NCBI RefSeq assembly: GCF_009765735.1
Contig: NZ_LMUW01000076.1
Coordinates: 1 to 37,760, forward strand
Direction of reading: 5' to 3'
Source: Xenophilus sp. L33
GTDB taxonomy: Bacteria > Pseudomonadota > Gammaproteobacteria > Burkholderiales > Burkholderiaceae_C
DNA: 37,760 nucleotides
The position numbers and the translations under genes are program-made. Numbering within the stretch: the stretch's first letter is position 1; every line of letters starts with the position of its first letter. Below are positions 26,268 to 36,221 of the stretch, one piece after another. Below the pieces are notes generated by a model that made no database searches, was not told the DNA's origin, and saw only the letters and a list, made by a program, of their open reading frames with translations.

Positions 26268-27358
26268 ACGAACGAGTCCCCCACGCCCCGCTGATCGTCG
26301 ACGTCGCGGGCACCGAGATGACCGCGGCCGACAGCCGCCGCCTGGCCGATCCGCGGGTCGGCGGCGTGATCCACTTCGCGCGCAACTGGCGCGACCGGGC
26401 GCAGATGAGCGCGCTGAACGCCGAGATCAAGGCGCTGCGGCCGGACGTCCTGATCTGCGTCGACCACGAAGGCGGCCGGGTGCAGCGCTTTCGCACCGAC
26501 GGCTTCACGCGCCTGCCTTCGATGCGCAAGCTCGGCGAGGCGTGGCTGCGCGATCCGCTGCGGGCGACGCAGGCGGCGATGGCCTGCGGCCACGTGCTCG
26601 GCAGCGAGCTGCGCGCGGTCGGCGTCGACTTCAGCTTCGCGCCGGTGCTCGACCTGGACTACGGCGAGAGCAGCGTCATCGGCGACCGCAGCTTCCAGCG
26701 CGACCCGCGCGTGGTCGCGATGCTGGCGCGCAGCCTGATGCACGGCCTCCTGCAGGCCGGCATGGCCAACTGCGGCAAGCACTTTCCCGGGCACGGCTTC
26801 GTCAAGGCCGATTCGCACGTGGCGATCCCGGTCGACCGGCGCAGCCTCAAGGCGATCTTGGCGGACGACGCGCGGCCCTACGACTGGCTGCAGGGCACGC
26901 TGGCGGCGGTGATGCCGGCGCACGTCATCTACCCGAAGGTGGATGCGCGGCCGGCGGGCTTCTCGTCGAAGTGGTTGAAGCAGATCCTGCGGTCCCGGCT
27001 CGGCTTCGACGGCGCCATCTTCAGCGACGACCTGAGCATGGAAGCCGCCCGCTGGATCGACGGCCGCCAGCTCGGCTACACCGACGCCGCGCTGGCCGCG
27101 CTCGAGGCCGGCTGCGACCTGGCGCTGCTGTGCAACCAGAGCATCGGCGACGGCCTGCCGCTCGACGAACTGCTCGACGGCTTCGCCGAAGCCGAGAGGA
27201 GCGGCCGCTGGACACCGGACGCCGCCGGCGAGGCGCGCCGGCGCAGCCTGCTGCCGCGCGGCGACGCGCTGGGCTGGGACGCGCTGACGCGGTCGCAGGG
27301 TTATCGGCAGGCCCTCGCGCGGGTCGCCGAAGAGACCGAGGCCGCCGCCGTGTCATGA
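26264..27358 (+). CDS. nagZ: Beta-N-acetylhexosaminidase NagZ (GH3)
   Basis: Cytoplasmic glycosidase that releases N-acetylglucosamine from anhydro-muropeptides in cell-wall recycling, producing the signals that induce AmpC in some bacteria. The 364-residue protein shows [13 protein letters not shown] (64-76), KHFPGHG (172-178) with the flexible-loop D183-S-H185 acid/base pair, and the nucleophile D255 in IFSDDLSM. Length and order match the single-domain NagZ type. It overlaps acpS (ATGA) and is the last gene of the lepA-to-nagZ run. Confidence 0.95.
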   Translation: MNERVPHAPLIVDVAGTEMTAADSRRLADPRVGGVIHFARNWRDRAQMSALNAEIKALRPDVLICVDHEGGRVQRFRTDGFTRLPSMRKLGEAWLRDPLRATQAAMACGHVLGSELRAVGVDFSFAPVLDLDYGESSVIGDRSFQRDPRVVAMLARSLMHGLLQAGMANCGKHFPGHGFVKADSHVAIPVDRRSLKAILADDARPYDWLQGTLAAVMPAHVIYPKVDARPAGFSSKWLKQILRSRLGFDGAIFSDDLSMEAARWIDGRQLGYTDAALAALEAGCDLALLCNQSIGDGLPLDELLDGFAEAERSGRWTPDAAGEARRRSLLPRGDALGWDALTRSQGYRQALARVAEETEAAAVS

Positions 27359-27406
27359 ATCGGTGGTTGGACCCATGTTCCAATCCGGTCTTTCAAAGGT
27401 GAAGCA

Positions 27407-27784
27407 ATGAGCAATTTCTGGGACCTGATCGAACTGATCTTTTCGACCTTCGTCTTCATCGCCTACCTGCTGATCCTCTATCACATCGTGGTCGACCTGT
27501 TCCGCGACAGCGAGCTGGGCGGCGGCTTCAAGGCCCTGTGGCTGATCGGCCTGGTGTTCATTCCGGGTCTCACCGCGATCGCCTACGTGATCGGCCGCGG
27601 ACGCGGCATGGCGGCGCGCCAGCGCGCCAGCCTGGAGCGGGCCAAGTCGCAGACCGAAGCCTACATCCAGGGCGTGGCCGGCAAGTCGCCGGCCCAGCAG
27701 ATCGCCGACGCCAAGGCGCTGCTCGACACCGGGACGATCAACACCGACGAATTCGCCCGGCTCAAGGCCAAGGCACTGGCCTGA
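27407..27784 (+). CDS. Small membrane protein with PLDc_N-like and SHOCT-like regions
   Basis: A 125-residue protein with two predicted membrane segments (about 8-30 and 44-62), arranged like the PLDc_N (phospholipase D nuclease N-terminal) module, a basic linker (GRGRGMAARQR), and a C-terminal short helical segment IADAKALLDTGTINTDEFARLKAKAL typical of SHOCT domains. No catalytic residues are present. AGGTGA at 27397-27402 fixes the start. It sits 48 bases after nagZ and ends 4 bases from the convergent YgjP-like gene. Function unknown; both modules occur in membrane-associated or oligomerising proteins. Confidence 0.75.
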   Translation: MSNFWDLIELIFSTFVFIAYLLILYHIVVDLFRDSELGGGFKALWLIGLVFIPGLTAIAYVIGRGRGMAARQRASLERAKSQTEAYIQGVAGKSPAQQIADAKALLDTGTINTDEFARLKAKALA

Positions 27785-27788
27785 ACCT

Positions 27789-28298
27789 CTAGGCGGAAGG
27801 CGTCCAGAGCCGCTGGCCGCCACCATCGAGGTGCGTCAGGTACAACCGCAGGTCGAGCTCGAAGCGGTGGTAGTCGGGCTCCATGTGGGTGCACAGGTTG
27901 TAGAAGGCCTTGTCGTGCTCGCGCTCCTTCAGGTGCGCCAGCTCGTGCACCACGATCATCCGCAGCCATTCGATCGGCACTTCCTTGAACAGGCTGGCGA
28001 TCCGGATCTCGCGCTTGGACTTCAGCTTGCTGCCCTGCACCCGCGACACCGTCGTGTGGGTGCCGAGCGCGTTGCGGATCACGTGCAGCTTGTTGTCGAA
28101 GGCCACCTTCGAGAGCGGCTCGGCGTTGCGCAGGAACTCGTTGCGCATCTCGCTCACGTAGTCGTAGAGCGCGCGGTCGGTGCGGATGCCGTGCACCGCG
28201 CCGTAGCGCTGCAGCAGCCAGTCGCCCAGCCGCCCCTCGGCTCGCAGCTGCTCGACCTGGGCCCGCAGCGCCGCGGGATACGCGGCGAGATACCTCAT
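27789..28298 (-). CDS. YgjP-like metallopeptidase (DUF45/M48-type)
   Basis: A 169-residue soluble protein with the zinc motif HELAH (H118, E119, H122) and third ligand H128 in HELAHLKEREHDKAF, close to the E. coli YgjP sequence around its HELAHLKE site. Length matches YgjP (about 167 residues). Family members are predicted zinc-dependent peptidases; the substrate is unknown. The ATG at 28298 overlaps the stop of the Hsp70-like gene (ATGA), so the two are likely translated together. Confidence 0.88.
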   Translation of the reverse strand: MRYLAAYPAALRAQVEQLRAEGRLGDWLLQRYGAVHGIRTDRALYDYVSEMRNEFLRNAEPLSKVAFDNKLHVIRNALGTHTTVSRVQGSKLKSKREIRIASLFKEVPIEWLRMIVVHELAHLKEREHDKAFYNLCTHMEPDYHRFELDLRLYLTHLDGGGQRLWTPSA

Positions 28299-29581
28299 GC
28301 GAGCTGCGCGGCGGGCCTGCGGGTCGCGTTCGCCGCGGTGTAGGCCAGCCCGGCCGCGACGCCGCCGAACAGGTCGCCCTCGACCAGCGCGACGCCGGGG
28401 AAGGCGGCACGCAGGGCCTGCTGGAACGGCCGCAGCGCCGACGAGCCGCCGGTGAGGTAGATCGCGTCGAGCGCACCGGCGCCGATGCCCGCGCGCCGCA
28501 CGCAGTCGAGCGCGCAGGCGACCACGCCTTCGAGCGGTGCGGCCAGGTGGCGCGCCAGGTCGGCGGCGCTCAGTTCGGCGTGCAGGCCGGGCTCGGCGCA
28601 GGACAGGTCGATGGCGACCGCGTCGCCGCCGACCGAGCTGCGGATCTTCGCGGCCTCGACCTCGCTGGCGATGCGGTGGCCCTGGCGCTCTTCCAGCACG
28701 TGCATGAGCCGGTCGTGCAGGCGGGTGTCCAGGTAGCTGCTGCGCAGGCCTTGCACCTGGCGGATCGACTTCGGCGTCTGCAGCCAGTTGATCAGGTGCC
28801 AGGTCGCGAGGTCGAAGAAGGTGCGGCTGGGCACTTCCCGGCCCTGCGGACCGATGTGGCGCAGGCCCAGCTGCGGCATCGCGCAGGCCAGGCTCAGACG
28901 CTGGTCGTAGTCGGTGCCGCCGATGTGCACGCCGGTGGTGGCCAGCACGTCATCGGCGCGGTCGGGGCGGGCGATGCGGTCGGGGCCGAGGCGCACCACG
29001 GTGAAGTCGGAGGTGCCGCCGCCGATGTCGACGATCAGCACCAGCGATTCGCGGCCGACGCGGCGCTCGTAGTCGAAGGCGGCGGCGATCGGCTCGTACT
29101 GGAAGGCGACCTCGCCGAGCCCGGCGTTCTCGGCGGCGCGGCGCAGGCTCGCTTCGGCCTCGGCGTCGCGGGCATCGTCGTCGTCGACGAAGCGGATCGG
29201 CCGGCCGAGCACCACCCGGCCCGGCGCCGCGCCCATCTGCTGCCGCGCGCGCGTGCCCAGCTCCGAGAGGAAGAGCGTGATGATGTCCTCGAAGCTCACC
29301 TGCCGGGCACCGATCTCGGTCGGCTCGCGCATCAGCGAGCTGCCCAGGATGCTCTTGAGCGAGCGCATCAGCCGGCCGTCGACGCCGGCCAGGTAGAGCG
29401 CGATCGCCTCGCGGCCGAAGTGCGTCGTGTGCTCCTCGAGGTTGAAGAAGATCGCGGTCGGGATCGCGGTGGCGCTGCCTTCGAGTGCCAGCGCCTGCGC
29501 GAGGCCGTCGTTGCCGACCCAGGCCGCCGCCGAATTCGAGGTGCCGAAGTCGATCCCGATCGCCGGCGCGCGCGTGCTCAA
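28295..29581 (-). CDS. YegD-like Hsp70 family protein
   Basis: A 428-residue Hsp70/actin-fold ATPase with no recognisable substrate-binding domain, like E. coli YegD. Seen: phosphate-1 motif GIDFGTSNS at the N terminus, [24 protein letters not shown], phosphate-2 motif [21 protein letters not shown], and the adenosine motif [13 protein letters not shown]. The only start consistent with the conserved N terminus is TTG at 29581, whose TTGA overlaps the lysS stop; no ATG or GTG lies between there and the phosphate-1 motif. It is probably an atypical chaperone-like ATPase; client unknown. Confidence 0.85.
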   Translation of the reverse strand: MSTRAPAIGIDFGTSNSAAAWVGNDGLAQALALEGSATAIPTAIFFNLEEHTTHFGREAIALYLAGVDGRLMRSLKSILGSSLMREPTEIGARQVSFEDIITLFLSELGTRARQQMGAAPGRVVLGRPIRFVDDDDARDAEAEASLRRAAENAGLGEVAFQYEPIAAAFDYERRVGRESLVLIVDIGGGTSDFTVVRLGPDRIARPDRADDVLATTGVHIGGTDYDQRLSLACAMPQLGLRHIGPQGREVPSRTFFDLATWHLINWLQTPKSIRQVQGLRSSYLDTRLHDRLMHVLEERQGHRIASEVEAAKIRSSVGGDAVAIDLSCAEPGLHAELSAADLARHLAAPLEGVVACALDCVRRAGIGAGALDAIYLTGGSSALRPFQQALRAAFPGVALVEGDLFGGVAAGLAYTAANATRRPAAQLA

Positions 29582-31125
29582 GATTCGCGGCGCAGGGCCG
29601 GGAACAGGATGACGTCGCGGATGCTGGGCGAATCGGTGAGCAGCATCATCAGCCGGTCGATGCCGATGCCGCAGCCGCCGGTCGGCGGCATGCCGTATTC
29701 GAGCGCGCGCACGAAGTCGTGGTCGAAGAACATCGCCTCGTCGTCGCCGCTGTCCTTGGCGGCGACCTGGGCGTTGAAGCGCGCGGCCTGGTCCTCGGCG
29801 TCGTTGAGCTCGGAGAAGCCGTTGCCGAATTCGCGGCCGGTGATGTAGAGCTCGAAGCGTTCGGTCACCTCGGGCCGCTCGTCGTTGGCGCGCGCCAGCG
29901 GCGAGATCTCGGTCGGATGTTCCATGATGAAGGTCGGCTGCCAGAGCTTCTCCTCGACCGTCTCCTCGAAGTACATGACCTGCAGGCTGGCCAGGCTGCG
30001 CTGCGAGAGCTTGTCCTTCTCCTCGGTCAGGCCGCATTTCCGCAGCGCGTCGACCAGCCAGACGGCGTCATCGACGCTGGTGCCGGCGTCGGTGTGCTTG
30101 AGGATCGCCTCGCGGATCGTCAGGCGCTCGAAGGGCCTGCTCAGGTCGACCGGCTGGCCCTGGTAGACCAGCTGCTGGCCGCCCGCCGTCTTCTCGGCGA
30201 TGGTGCGGATCAGCGTCTCGGTGAAGTCCATCAGGTCGCGGTAATTCCAGTAGGCCGCGTAGAACTCCATCATCGTGAACTCGGGGTTGTGCCGCACCGA
30301 GATGCCCTCGTTGCGGTAGCTCCGGTTGATCTCGAAGACGCGCTCGAAGCCGCCGACGATGAGGCGCTTGAGGTACAGCTCCGGCGCGATGCGCAGGAAC
30401 ATCTCCTGGTCGAGCGCGTTGTGGTGCGTCTTGAAGGGCTTGGCGTTGGCGCCGCCCGGGATCGGATGCAGCATCGGCGTCTCGACCTCCAGGAAGTCGT
30501 TCGCCACCATGAATTCGCGCAGCGCGCTGACCGCCTTGCTGCGCGCGGTGAAGCGGGCGCGGGCGCCGCCGTCGGTGATCAGGTCGACATAGCGCTGGCG
30601 GTACTTCTGCTCCTGGTCGGCCATGCCGTGGAACTTGTCGGGCAGCGGCCTGAGGCTCTTGGTGAGGAGGCGCAGCTTCGTGACCTTGACCGACAGCTCG
30701 CCGGTGCGGGTCTTCATGAGCGTGCCTTCGGCGCCGACGATGTCGCCCAGGTCCCAGCGCTTGAACTGCGCATAGGCCCCTTCGCCGACCGCATCGCGCT
30801 GGACGTAGAGCTGGAGGCGCTCGGTGGCGTCCTGCAGCGTGGCGAAGCTGGCCTTGCCCATGATCCGCTTGAGCATCATGCGGCCGGCGACGCTGACCGA
30901 GATCGGCGTGGCCTCGAGCGCCTCGGGCTCGGTCTCGCCGTGGGTGGCGAGCAGCGCGGCGGCGCGGTGGCCGGGCTTGAAGTCGTTCGGGAATGCGACG
31001 CCGTGGCCTTCGGCCTGCGCGGCACGCAGCGCCTTGAGCTTGTCGCGCCGCTCGGCGATCAGCTGGTTCTCGTCGATGGGCGCCGAGGCTGGTGCGGCCT
31101 CGGAAGAGTCGGTGGTTTGGGACAT
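29578..31125 (-). CDS. lysS: Lysyl-tRNA synthetase (class II)
   Basis: Charges tRNA-Lys. The 515-residue protein has an N-terminal Ala/Ser-rich extension, an OB-fold anticodon-binding domain (about 65-170), and the class II core with motif 1 region (FLEVETPML), motif 2 ([19 protein letters not shown]) and motif 3 ([13 protein letters not shown]). The ATG at 31125 is chosen because the upstream frame start (31164) lies in the promoter region. It heads a minus-strand run with the Hsp70-like and YgjP-like genes. Confidence 0.96.
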   Translation of the reverse strand: MSQTTDSSEAAPASAPIDENQLIAERRDKLKALRAAQAEGHGVAFPNDFKPGHRAAALLATHGETEPEALEATPISVSVAGRMMLKRIMGKASFATLQDATERLQLYVQRDAVGEGAYAQFKRWDLGDIVGAEGTLMKTRTGELSVKVTKLRLLTKSLRPLPDKFHGMADQEQKYRQRYVDLITDGGARARFTARSKAVSALREFMVANDFLEVETPMLHPIPGGANAKPFKTHHNALDQEMFLRIAPELYLKRLIVGGFERVFEINRSYRNEGISVRHNPEFTMMEFYAAYWNYRDLMDFTETLIRTIAEKTAGGQQLVYQGQPVDLSRPFERLTIREAILKHTDAGTSVDDAVWLVDALRKCGLTEEKDKLSQRSLASLQVMYFEETVEEKLWQPTFIMEHPTEISPLARANDERPEVTERFELYITGREFGNGFSELNDAEDQAARFNAQVAAKDSGDDEAMFFDHDFVRALEYGMPPTGGCGIGIDRLMMLLTDSPSIRDVILFPALRRES

Positions 31126-31162
31126 GGGAATTGGAAGCCTGGGCGCAAAAGCGCAACCCGCC

Positions 31163-31168
31163 ATTTTA
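31163..31168 (-). promoter_or_regulatory. Candidate lysS promoter (-10 TAAAAT)
   Basis: On the minus strand TAAAAT lies 37 bases upstream of the lysS ATG in a CCGCTAAAATGGC context, like the -10 upstream of acpP. It sits in the loop of a CCCGC/GCGGG inverted repeat. The -35 is weak. Confidence 0.35.
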
Positions 31169-31197
31169 GCGGGCCGGCCTTCTTCCTACGGGGACGG

Positions 31198-31845
31198 CTA
31201 TTTGGCGATGCCGGTGCGCGCCAGCAGGTCGCTGACCAGTTCCAGCCGCATCAGCGGGCTGTCGAGCTCCATCAGGCGCTGCTTGAGCTCGACCTGCATC
31301 GGCAGCAGCTCGCACCAGCGGTTGGCGACCCAGGCGCAGTCGTCGAACTGGTAGGGCTGGCCGATCGGCAGGCGCACCGGTTCGCCGGGCTGGCTGCGCT
31401 GGCGCTCCTCGAGCGTGTCGACCAGGCGGCGCAGGGCATCGGCGGTGTGCTGGAGGTCGTCGGGGAGCGGCATGGTGACGTCGTCGGCCAGCGTCTCGAC
31501 CTCGCCGGTCCAGAGGCCGAACTTCTGCTGCGCGCTGGCATGCAGCCGGAAGCGCTGCGTGCCGACGCATTCGATCTGCATCAGGCCGGCCTGCGGCGCA
31601 TCGAATTCGCGGATCGCCGCCAGGGTGCCGACCCCGGCGAAGCTCTCGGCCTCGGCGCCGGCCTTGCGGACCTCCGCGCCCTGGGTGAGGCTCACCACGC
31701 CGAAGGGCGCGCCGGTCTTCTGGCAGCGGCCGATCATGTCGAGGTAGCGGACCTCGAAGATGCGCAGGGGCAGCAGCCCGCCGGGAAAGAGCACGGTCCC
31801 GAGCGGGAACAATGGCAGGGAGCGCAAGAGGGGTGGGGTCGTCAT
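31198..31845 (-). CDS. Stand-alone LON substrate-binding-domain protein
   Basis: A 215-residue protein equivalent to the N-terminal (LAN) domain of Lon protease without the ATPase and protease parts. It begins LRSLPLFPLGTVLFPGGLLPLRIFEVRYLDMI, the hallmark of the domain, and continues with FGVVSLTQG and a helical C-terminal half. Such proteins are widespread in proteobacteria; the role is unknown but may involve recognition of protein substrates. The AAGGTG five bases upstream supports ATG 31845. It is divergent from yggT with 50 bases between. Confidence 0.85.
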   Translation of the reverse strand: MTTPPLLRSLPLFPLGTVLFPGGLLPLRIFEVRYLDMIGRCQKTGAPFGVVSLTQGAEVRKAGAEAESFAGVGTLAAIREFDAPQAGLMQIECVGTQRFRLHASAQQKFGLWTGEVETLADDVTMPLPDDLQHTADALRRLVDTLEERQRSQPGEPVRLPIGQPYQFDDCAWVANRWCELLPMQVELKQRLMELDSPLMRLELVSDLLARTGIAK

Positions 31846-31895
31846 CGATGCACCTTGGCGTGCTTATCATCGCATTCCCTCCATTTCCGCGCGCC

Positions 31896-32456
31896 ATGCT
31901 CTACCAGATTCCCTCGTTCCTGCTCGACGTGATCGTCGGCCTCCTGGGCGGCGCCTGCCTGCTGCGTCTGTACATGCAATACCACCGGGTGCCTTTCGGC
32001 AATCCGCTGGGCCGCTTCATCTTCGCGGTCAGCGACTGGATCGTGCTGCCGCTGCGCCGCGTGATCCCGCCGGTGCGGCGCTGGGACCTGGCCAGCGCGA
32101 TCGCCGCCTGGCTGCTGGTGCTGGCGAAATTCGTGCTGCTGGCGTTGCTGCTGGGCGGCGCGATCCGCTGGTCGGTGCTGCCGCTGGTGTCGCTGATCGG
32201 CCTCTTGCAGCTGGCGGTGTCGGGGCTGACCGCGCTGCTGATCGTCTACGCGGTGCTGTCGTGGGTGCCGAACGCGTCGTCGATGCTGCTCGACCTGATC
32301 GGGCGGCTGGCCAACCCGCTGGTGCGGCCGCTCCGGCGCTTCGTGCCGGAACTGGGCGGGGTCGACCTGTCGCCGATGGTGGCCATCGTGCTGCTGCAGG
32401 TGGTGGCGATCGTCCTGGCCAACCTGATGACGCAGGCCTTCGTCTTCGGGCGCTGA
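31896..32456 (+). CDS. YggT family membrane protein
   Basis: A 186-residue integral membrane protein made of two YggT repeats, each with hydrophobic pairs and the conserved R-x-IPP or R-x-VPE segment: PLRRVIPPVRRWD (first) and PLRRFVPELGGVDLSP (second). YVLSWVPN-like IVYAVLSWVPNAS is also typical. Family members are linked to osmotic tolerance or cation handling in some bacteria; the mechanism is unclear. ATG 31896 is preferred; an ATG at 31848 would nearly touch the divergent LON-domain start. Its stop codon lies in the loop of a 12-bp hairpin. Confidence 0.87.
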   Translation: MLYQIPSFLLDVIVGLLGGACLLRLYMQYHRVPFGNPLGRFIFAVSDWIVLPLRRVIPPVRRWDLASAIAAWLLVLAKFVLLALLLGGAIRWSVLPLVSLIGLLQLAVSGLTALLIVYAVLSWVPNASSMLLDLIGRLANPLVRPLRRFVPELGGVDLSPMVAIVLLQVVAIVLANLMTQAFVFGR

Positions 32457-32469
32457 ACGCCCGAAGACG
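32441..32469. terminator. Symmetric hairpin between convergent yggT and accD
   Basis: A perfect 12-bp stem (32441-32452 with 32458-32469) around the 5-nt loop CTGAA, which holds the yggT TGA. The stem starts right after the accD stop on the other strand. No T tract follows on either strand. Likely a bidirectional 3'-end structure that stabilises or helps terminate both mRNAs. Confidence 0.6.
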
Positions 32470-33342
32470 TCACAGCACCGCGTCGGCCGGCTGCCGCAGC
32501 AGCATCGCCAGGGTGCTGGCGATGGTCTTGCGCAGTTCGCGCCGGTCGCAGATGAAGTCGATCGCGCCCTTGGTCTGCAGGAACTCGGCCCGCTGGAAGC
32601 CTTCGGGCAGCGTCACGCGCACCGTCGATTCGATGACCCGCGGGCCGGCGAAGCCGATCAGCGCCTTCGGCTCGGCGATCACCACGTCGCCGACGAAGGC
32701 GAAGCCGGCGCTGACGCCTCCCATGGTCGGGTCGGTCAGCACGCTGATGTAGGGCAGGCCCTTCTTGGCCAGCCGGGTGAGGGCGGCGTTGGTCTTGGCC
32801 ATCTGCATGAGCGACAGCAGGCCTTCCTGCATGCGCGCGCCGCCGGTGGCGGTGAAGCAGATGAAGGGCACCTTCTGCTCGATCGCGGTCTGCACGCCGC
32901 GCACGAAGCGCTCGCCGACCACGCTGCCCATGCTGCCGCCCATGAAGTCGAACTCGAAGCAGGCGACCACCACGTTGACGCTGTGCACCGTGCCGCCCAT
33001 GACCACCAGCGCATCGGTCTCGCCGGTGTTCTCGAGGGCTTCCTTGAGCCGCTCGGGGTACTTGCGGCTGTCCTTGAACTTGAGCGGGTCGACCGGCAGC
33101 ACTTCCTGCCCGACCTCGTAGCGGCCTTCGGAATCGAGGAAGGCGTCCAGCCGCGCCCGGGCGCCGATGCGGTGGTGGTGGCCGCAGCTCGGGCAGACGT
33201 TCTGGTTGTGCTCGAGGTCGGTCTTGTAGAGCACCGTCTCGCAGCTCGGGCATTTGGTCCAGAGGCCTTCGGGCATCTGGCGCCGCTCGCTCGGGTCGGA
33301 GGGCGTGATCTTGGCGGGAAGCAGTTTTTCGAGCCAGCTCAT
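32470..33342 (-). CDS. accD: Acetyl-CoA carboxylase carboxyltransferase subunit beta
   Basis: With AccA transfers CO2 from biotin to acetyl-CoA, giving malonyl-CoA, the substrate of FabD and FabH encoded in the same window. The 290-residue protein has an N-terminal zinc ribbon (C31, C34, C50, C53) and the crotonase-fold domain with [29 protein letters not shown] and [18 protein letters not shown] upstream supports ATG 33342. It lies 23 bases after trpA on the minus strand, an arrangement common in proteobacteria. Confidence 0.97.
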   Translation of the reverse strand: MSWLEKLLPAKITPSDPSERRQMPEGLWTKCPSCETVLYKTDLEHNQNVCPSCGHHHRIGARARLDAFLDSEGRYEVGQEVLPVDPLKFKDSRKYPERLKEALENTGETDALVVMGGTVHSVNVVVACFEFDFMGGSMGSVVGERFVRGVQTAIEQKVPFICFTATGGARMQEGLLSLMQMAKTNAALTRLAKKGLPYISVLTDPTMGGVSAGFAFVGDVVIAEPKALIGFAGPRVIESTVRVTLPEGFQRAEFLQTKGAIDFICDRRELRKTIASTLAMLLRQPADAVL

Positions 33343-33365
33343 GGGGTTCCTTGGGTGGACGCCGA

Positions 33366-34211
33366 TTATCGGCCAGACGGCAGCGTGTCGAGCGCCCGGC
33401 GGATTTCGCCCAGGAAGGCGGCCACGATCGGCACCACCGCCTCGCGCGGCTGGCCGTCGATCAGCTGGATGATCCGGGTGCCGATGACGACCGCGTCGGC
33501 GCTGGCGCCGATCGCCATCGCGCTGGCGGCGTCGCGGATGCCGAAGCCGACGCCCACCGGCAGGCTGACGTGGTCGCGGATGCGCGGGATCATGCGGGCG
33601 ACGGCCTCGGTGTCGAGGTTGCCGGCGCCGGTCACGCCCTTGAGCGCCACGTAGTAGACGTAGCCGGTGGCGGCGCGGCCGACCTCGGCCATGCGCTGGT
33701 CGGTGCTGGTCGGCGCCAGGAGGAAGATCAGGTCGATGCCGGCGGCCTTGAGGTCGGCGGCGAACTGCACGCATTCCTCCGGCGGGTAGTCCACGACCAG
33801 CACGCCGTCGACGCCGGCGGCCGCCGCATCGCGGATGAAGGCGCCCGCGCCGTCGCGCAGGTCGTAGCGCTCGATCGGATTGGCATAGCCCATCAGCACC
33901 ACCGGCGTGCGCGCGTCCTGGCGACGGAACTCGGCCACCATGGCCAGCACCTTCTTGAGGACGACGCCCAGCGCCAGGGCGGCCTCGCCGGCCTTCTGGA
34001 TCACCGGGCCGTCGGCCATCGGGTCGGAGAAGGGCACGCCGAGTTCGATCACGTCGGCGCCGGCGGCGACCATGCCGTGCATCAGCTCGGGCGTGACGTC
34101 GGCCTGCGGGAAGCCGGCGGTGACGTAGGGGATCAGGGCCTTGCGGCCTTCTTTCCTGAGCGCCTCGAAGGTGGCGGCAATGCGTGACGTGGACATGTTG
34201 TCGCGGCTCAT
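33366..34211 (-). CDS. trpA: Tryptophan synthase alpha subunit
   Basis: Cleaves indole-3-glycerol phosphate to indole and glyceraldehyde 3-phosphate, passing indole to TrpB through a tunnel. The 281-residue TIM barrel has the catalytic pair E56 ([11 protein letters not shown]) and D67 (MADGP), 11 residues apart as in E. coli (E49/D60), and [10 protein letters not shown] and GVTGAG loops. ATG 34211 shares one base with the trpB stop (TGATG); a second ATG at 34196 would give the more usual length. Confidence 0.96.
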   Translation of the reverse strand: MSRDNMSTSRIAATFEALRKEGRKALIPYVTAGFPQADVTPELMHGMVAAGADVIELGVPFSDPMADGPVIQKAGEAALALGVVLKKVLAMVAEFRRQDARTPVVLMGYANPIERYDLRDGAGAFIRDAAAAGVDGVLVVDYPPEECVQFAADLKAAGIDLIFLLAPTSTDQRMAEVGRAATGYVYYVALKGVTGAGNLDTEAVARMIPRIRDHVSLPVGVGFGIRDAASAMAIGASADAVVIGTRIIQLIDGQPREAVVPIVAAFLGEIRRALDTLPSGR

Positions 34212-35473
34212 CACTTGCCTCCCTTCACCTGCAGGCCGCGCATCGACGGCCGGTCGTAGAAATCGACGCCCGACAGGTCGGCCACGGTGCCGATGTCCTT
34301 GTCGCCGCGGCCGGAGAGGTTGACCAGGATCGACTGGTCCGGGCGCATGGTCTTCGCCAGCTTCATCGCGTAGGCCACCGCATGGCTCGATTCGAGCGCC
34401 GGGATGATGCCTTCGGTGCGGCAGAGGTAGTGGAAGGCCTCGAGCGCCTCGCCGTCGGTGATGCCGACGTATTCGGCGCGGCCGATGTCGGCCAGGTAGG
34501 CATGCTCGGGGCCGACGCCGGGGTAGTCGAGGCCGGCGCTGATGCTGTGGGTCTCGGTCACCTGGCCGTCCTCGTCCTGCAGCAGGTAGGTGCGGTTGCC
34601 GTGCAGCACGCCCGGGCTGCCGCGCAGGATGGAGGCCGAATGCTTGCCGCTGTCGAGGCCCTCGCCGGCGGCCTCGACGCCGACCAGCCGGGTGTTCTCG
34701 AAGCCGATGTACGGATGGAAGATGCCCATCGCGTTGCTGCCGCCGCCGACGCAGGCGACCACGACGTCGGGCTGGTCGCCCGGGATGCCCTGCGCCGCCA
34801 GCATGGCCGGCATCTGCTCGATGCATTCGGTGCCGATGACGCTCTGGAAGTCGCGCACCATGGTCGGGTAGGGATGCGGGCCGGCCACCGTGCCGATGAT
34901 GTAGAAGGTGCGCTCGACGTTGGTGACCCAGTCGCGCATCGCCTCGTTGAGCGCGTCCTTGAGCGTCTTGCTGCCCGACTCGACCGGCACCACCGTGGCG
35001 CCCAGCAGGTTCATGCGGTAGACGTTCGGGCTCTGGCGCTTGACGTCCTGGCTGCCCATGTAGACCACGCATTCGAGCCCGTAGCGGGCGCAGATGGTGG
35101 CGGTGGCGACGCCGTGCTGGCCGGCGCCGGTCTCGGCGATCACCCGCGGCTTGCCCATGCGCTTGGCGAGCATGGCCTGGCCGATGGTGTTGTTGACCTT
35201 GTGGGCGCCGGTGTGGTTGAGGTCCTCGCGCTTCAGGTAGATCTGCGCGCCGCCCATCTCGCGGCTGGTGCGCGCCGCGTGGTAGATGGGCGAAGGCCGG
35301 CCGACGAAGTGCGCCAGCTCGTAGTGGAATTCGGCGAGGAATTCAGGGTCGTTCTTGTACTTCGCGTAGGCGTCGCGAAGCTCGGCGATCGCGTGGGTCA
35401 GCGTTTCGCTGGCGAAGCTGCCGCCGTAGATGCCGAAGTGGCCGGTGGCGTCGGGTTGCTGGTAGGTGTTCAT
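34211..35473 (-). CDS. trpB: Tryptophan synthase beta subunit
   Basis: PLP enzyme that joins indole and serine to form tryptophan. The 420-residue protein has the PLP lysine K92 in [16 protein letters not shown], the phosphate-binding [10 protein letters not shown], and the active-site ETGAGQHG. The start at 35473 ([18 protein letters not shown]) matches the family; the frame remains open upstream but without support. It lies 49 bases after trpF and is coupled to trpA. Confidence 0.97.
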   Translation of the reverse strand: MNTYQQPDATGHFGIYGGSFASETLTHAIAELRDAYAKYKNDPEFLAEFHYELAHFVGRPSPIYHAARTSREMGGAQIYLKREDLNHTGAHKVNNTIGQAMLAKRMGKPRVIAETGAGQHGVATATICARYGLECVVYMGSQDVKRQSPNVYRMNLLGATVVPVESGSKTLKDALNEAMRDWVTNVERTFYIIGTVAGPHPYPTMVRDFQSVIGTECIEQMPAMLAAQGIPGDQPDVVVACVGGGSNAMGIFHPYIGFENTRLVGVEAAGEGLDSGKHSASILRGSPGVLHGNRTYLLQDEDGQVTETHSISAGLDYPGVGPEHAYLADIGRAEYVGITDGEALEAFHYLCRTEGIIPALESSHAVAYAMKLAKTMRPDQSILVNLSGRGDKDIGTVADLSGVDFYDRPSMRGLQVKGGK

Positions 35474-35522
35474 GGTCTCGGATCGGTGGGCGGCGGCGCC
35501 CGCTCGATGCGAGGCGCGGCCG

Positions 35523-36221
35523 CTAGGTGTGACGGATGGAGGCATCGGCCGCCCGGACGGCGGCCACGAATTCGCGGATCTTCACGGCGTCCTTGAGGCC
35601 TTTCGCGGCCTCGACGCCCGAGCTCACGTCAACGGCCAGCGACTTCGCGGCCGAGCGCAAGCGGCGAATGCCATCGCCCACGTTTGCAGGTGTGAGTCCA
35701 CCACTCAAGACGAGGTGAGCGTCGACGGCGGTTGGAAGATGTGACCAATCGAATGCCTTGCCGCCACCGCCATACGCTTCGACATGGGCGTCGAGCAGGA
35801 TGGCCTGGGCGCGGGAGTAATCGGACGCGTATTTTACGAGGTCGAAGGCCGCTCCGGCCGCGCCGACCGGAATCCGTGCCGCCCGCAGCCACCGATGCAG
35901 TCCGCGGCCGCTGGCTTCCCAGCAGGCTTCGGGCGATTCGTCGCCGTGGAACTGGGCCATCGCGCCCGGCACCGCGGCCAGTGCCCGCAGCACCGCCGGC
36001 GCGGCCTCGTTGACGAACAGCAGCACCGGCGTGACGAAGGGCGGCAGCCGGCTCGCCAGCGCGGCGGCGCGCTCGACGGTCACCGCCCGCGGGCTGGCCG
36101 GGTAGAGCACGAAGCCGATGGCATCGGCGCCGGCGGCGACGGCGGCGTCCACGTCCTGCTCGCGGGTCAGGCCGCAGATCTTGATGCGGGTTCGGTGTGG
36201 GAGATCGGGGCCGGCCGTCAT
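35523..36221 (-). CDS. trpF: Phosphoribosylanthranilate isomerase
   Basis: Amadori rearrangement of phosphoribosyl-anthranilate in tryptophan synthesis. The 232-residue TIM barrel shows KICGLT (the catalytic cysteine in it), [34 protein letters not shown] with the catalytic aspartate, and LSGGL and DVSSGVE phosphate-binding turns. The ATG at 36221 overlaps the truA stop (ATGA), so it is translated from the truA message. trpF here is separate from trpC and not fused to it. Confidence 0.96.
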   Translation of the reverse strand: MTAGPDLPHRTRIKICGLTREQDVDAAVAAGADAIGFVLYPASPRAVTVERAAALASRLPPFVTPVLLFVNEAAPAVLRALAAVPGAMAQFHGDESPEACWEASGRGLHRWLRAARIPVGAAGAAFDLVKYASDYSRAQAILLDAHVEAYGGGGKAFDWSHLPTAVDAHLVLSGGLTPANVGDGIRRLRSAAKSLAVDVSSGVEAAKGLKDAVKIREFVAAVRAADASIRHT

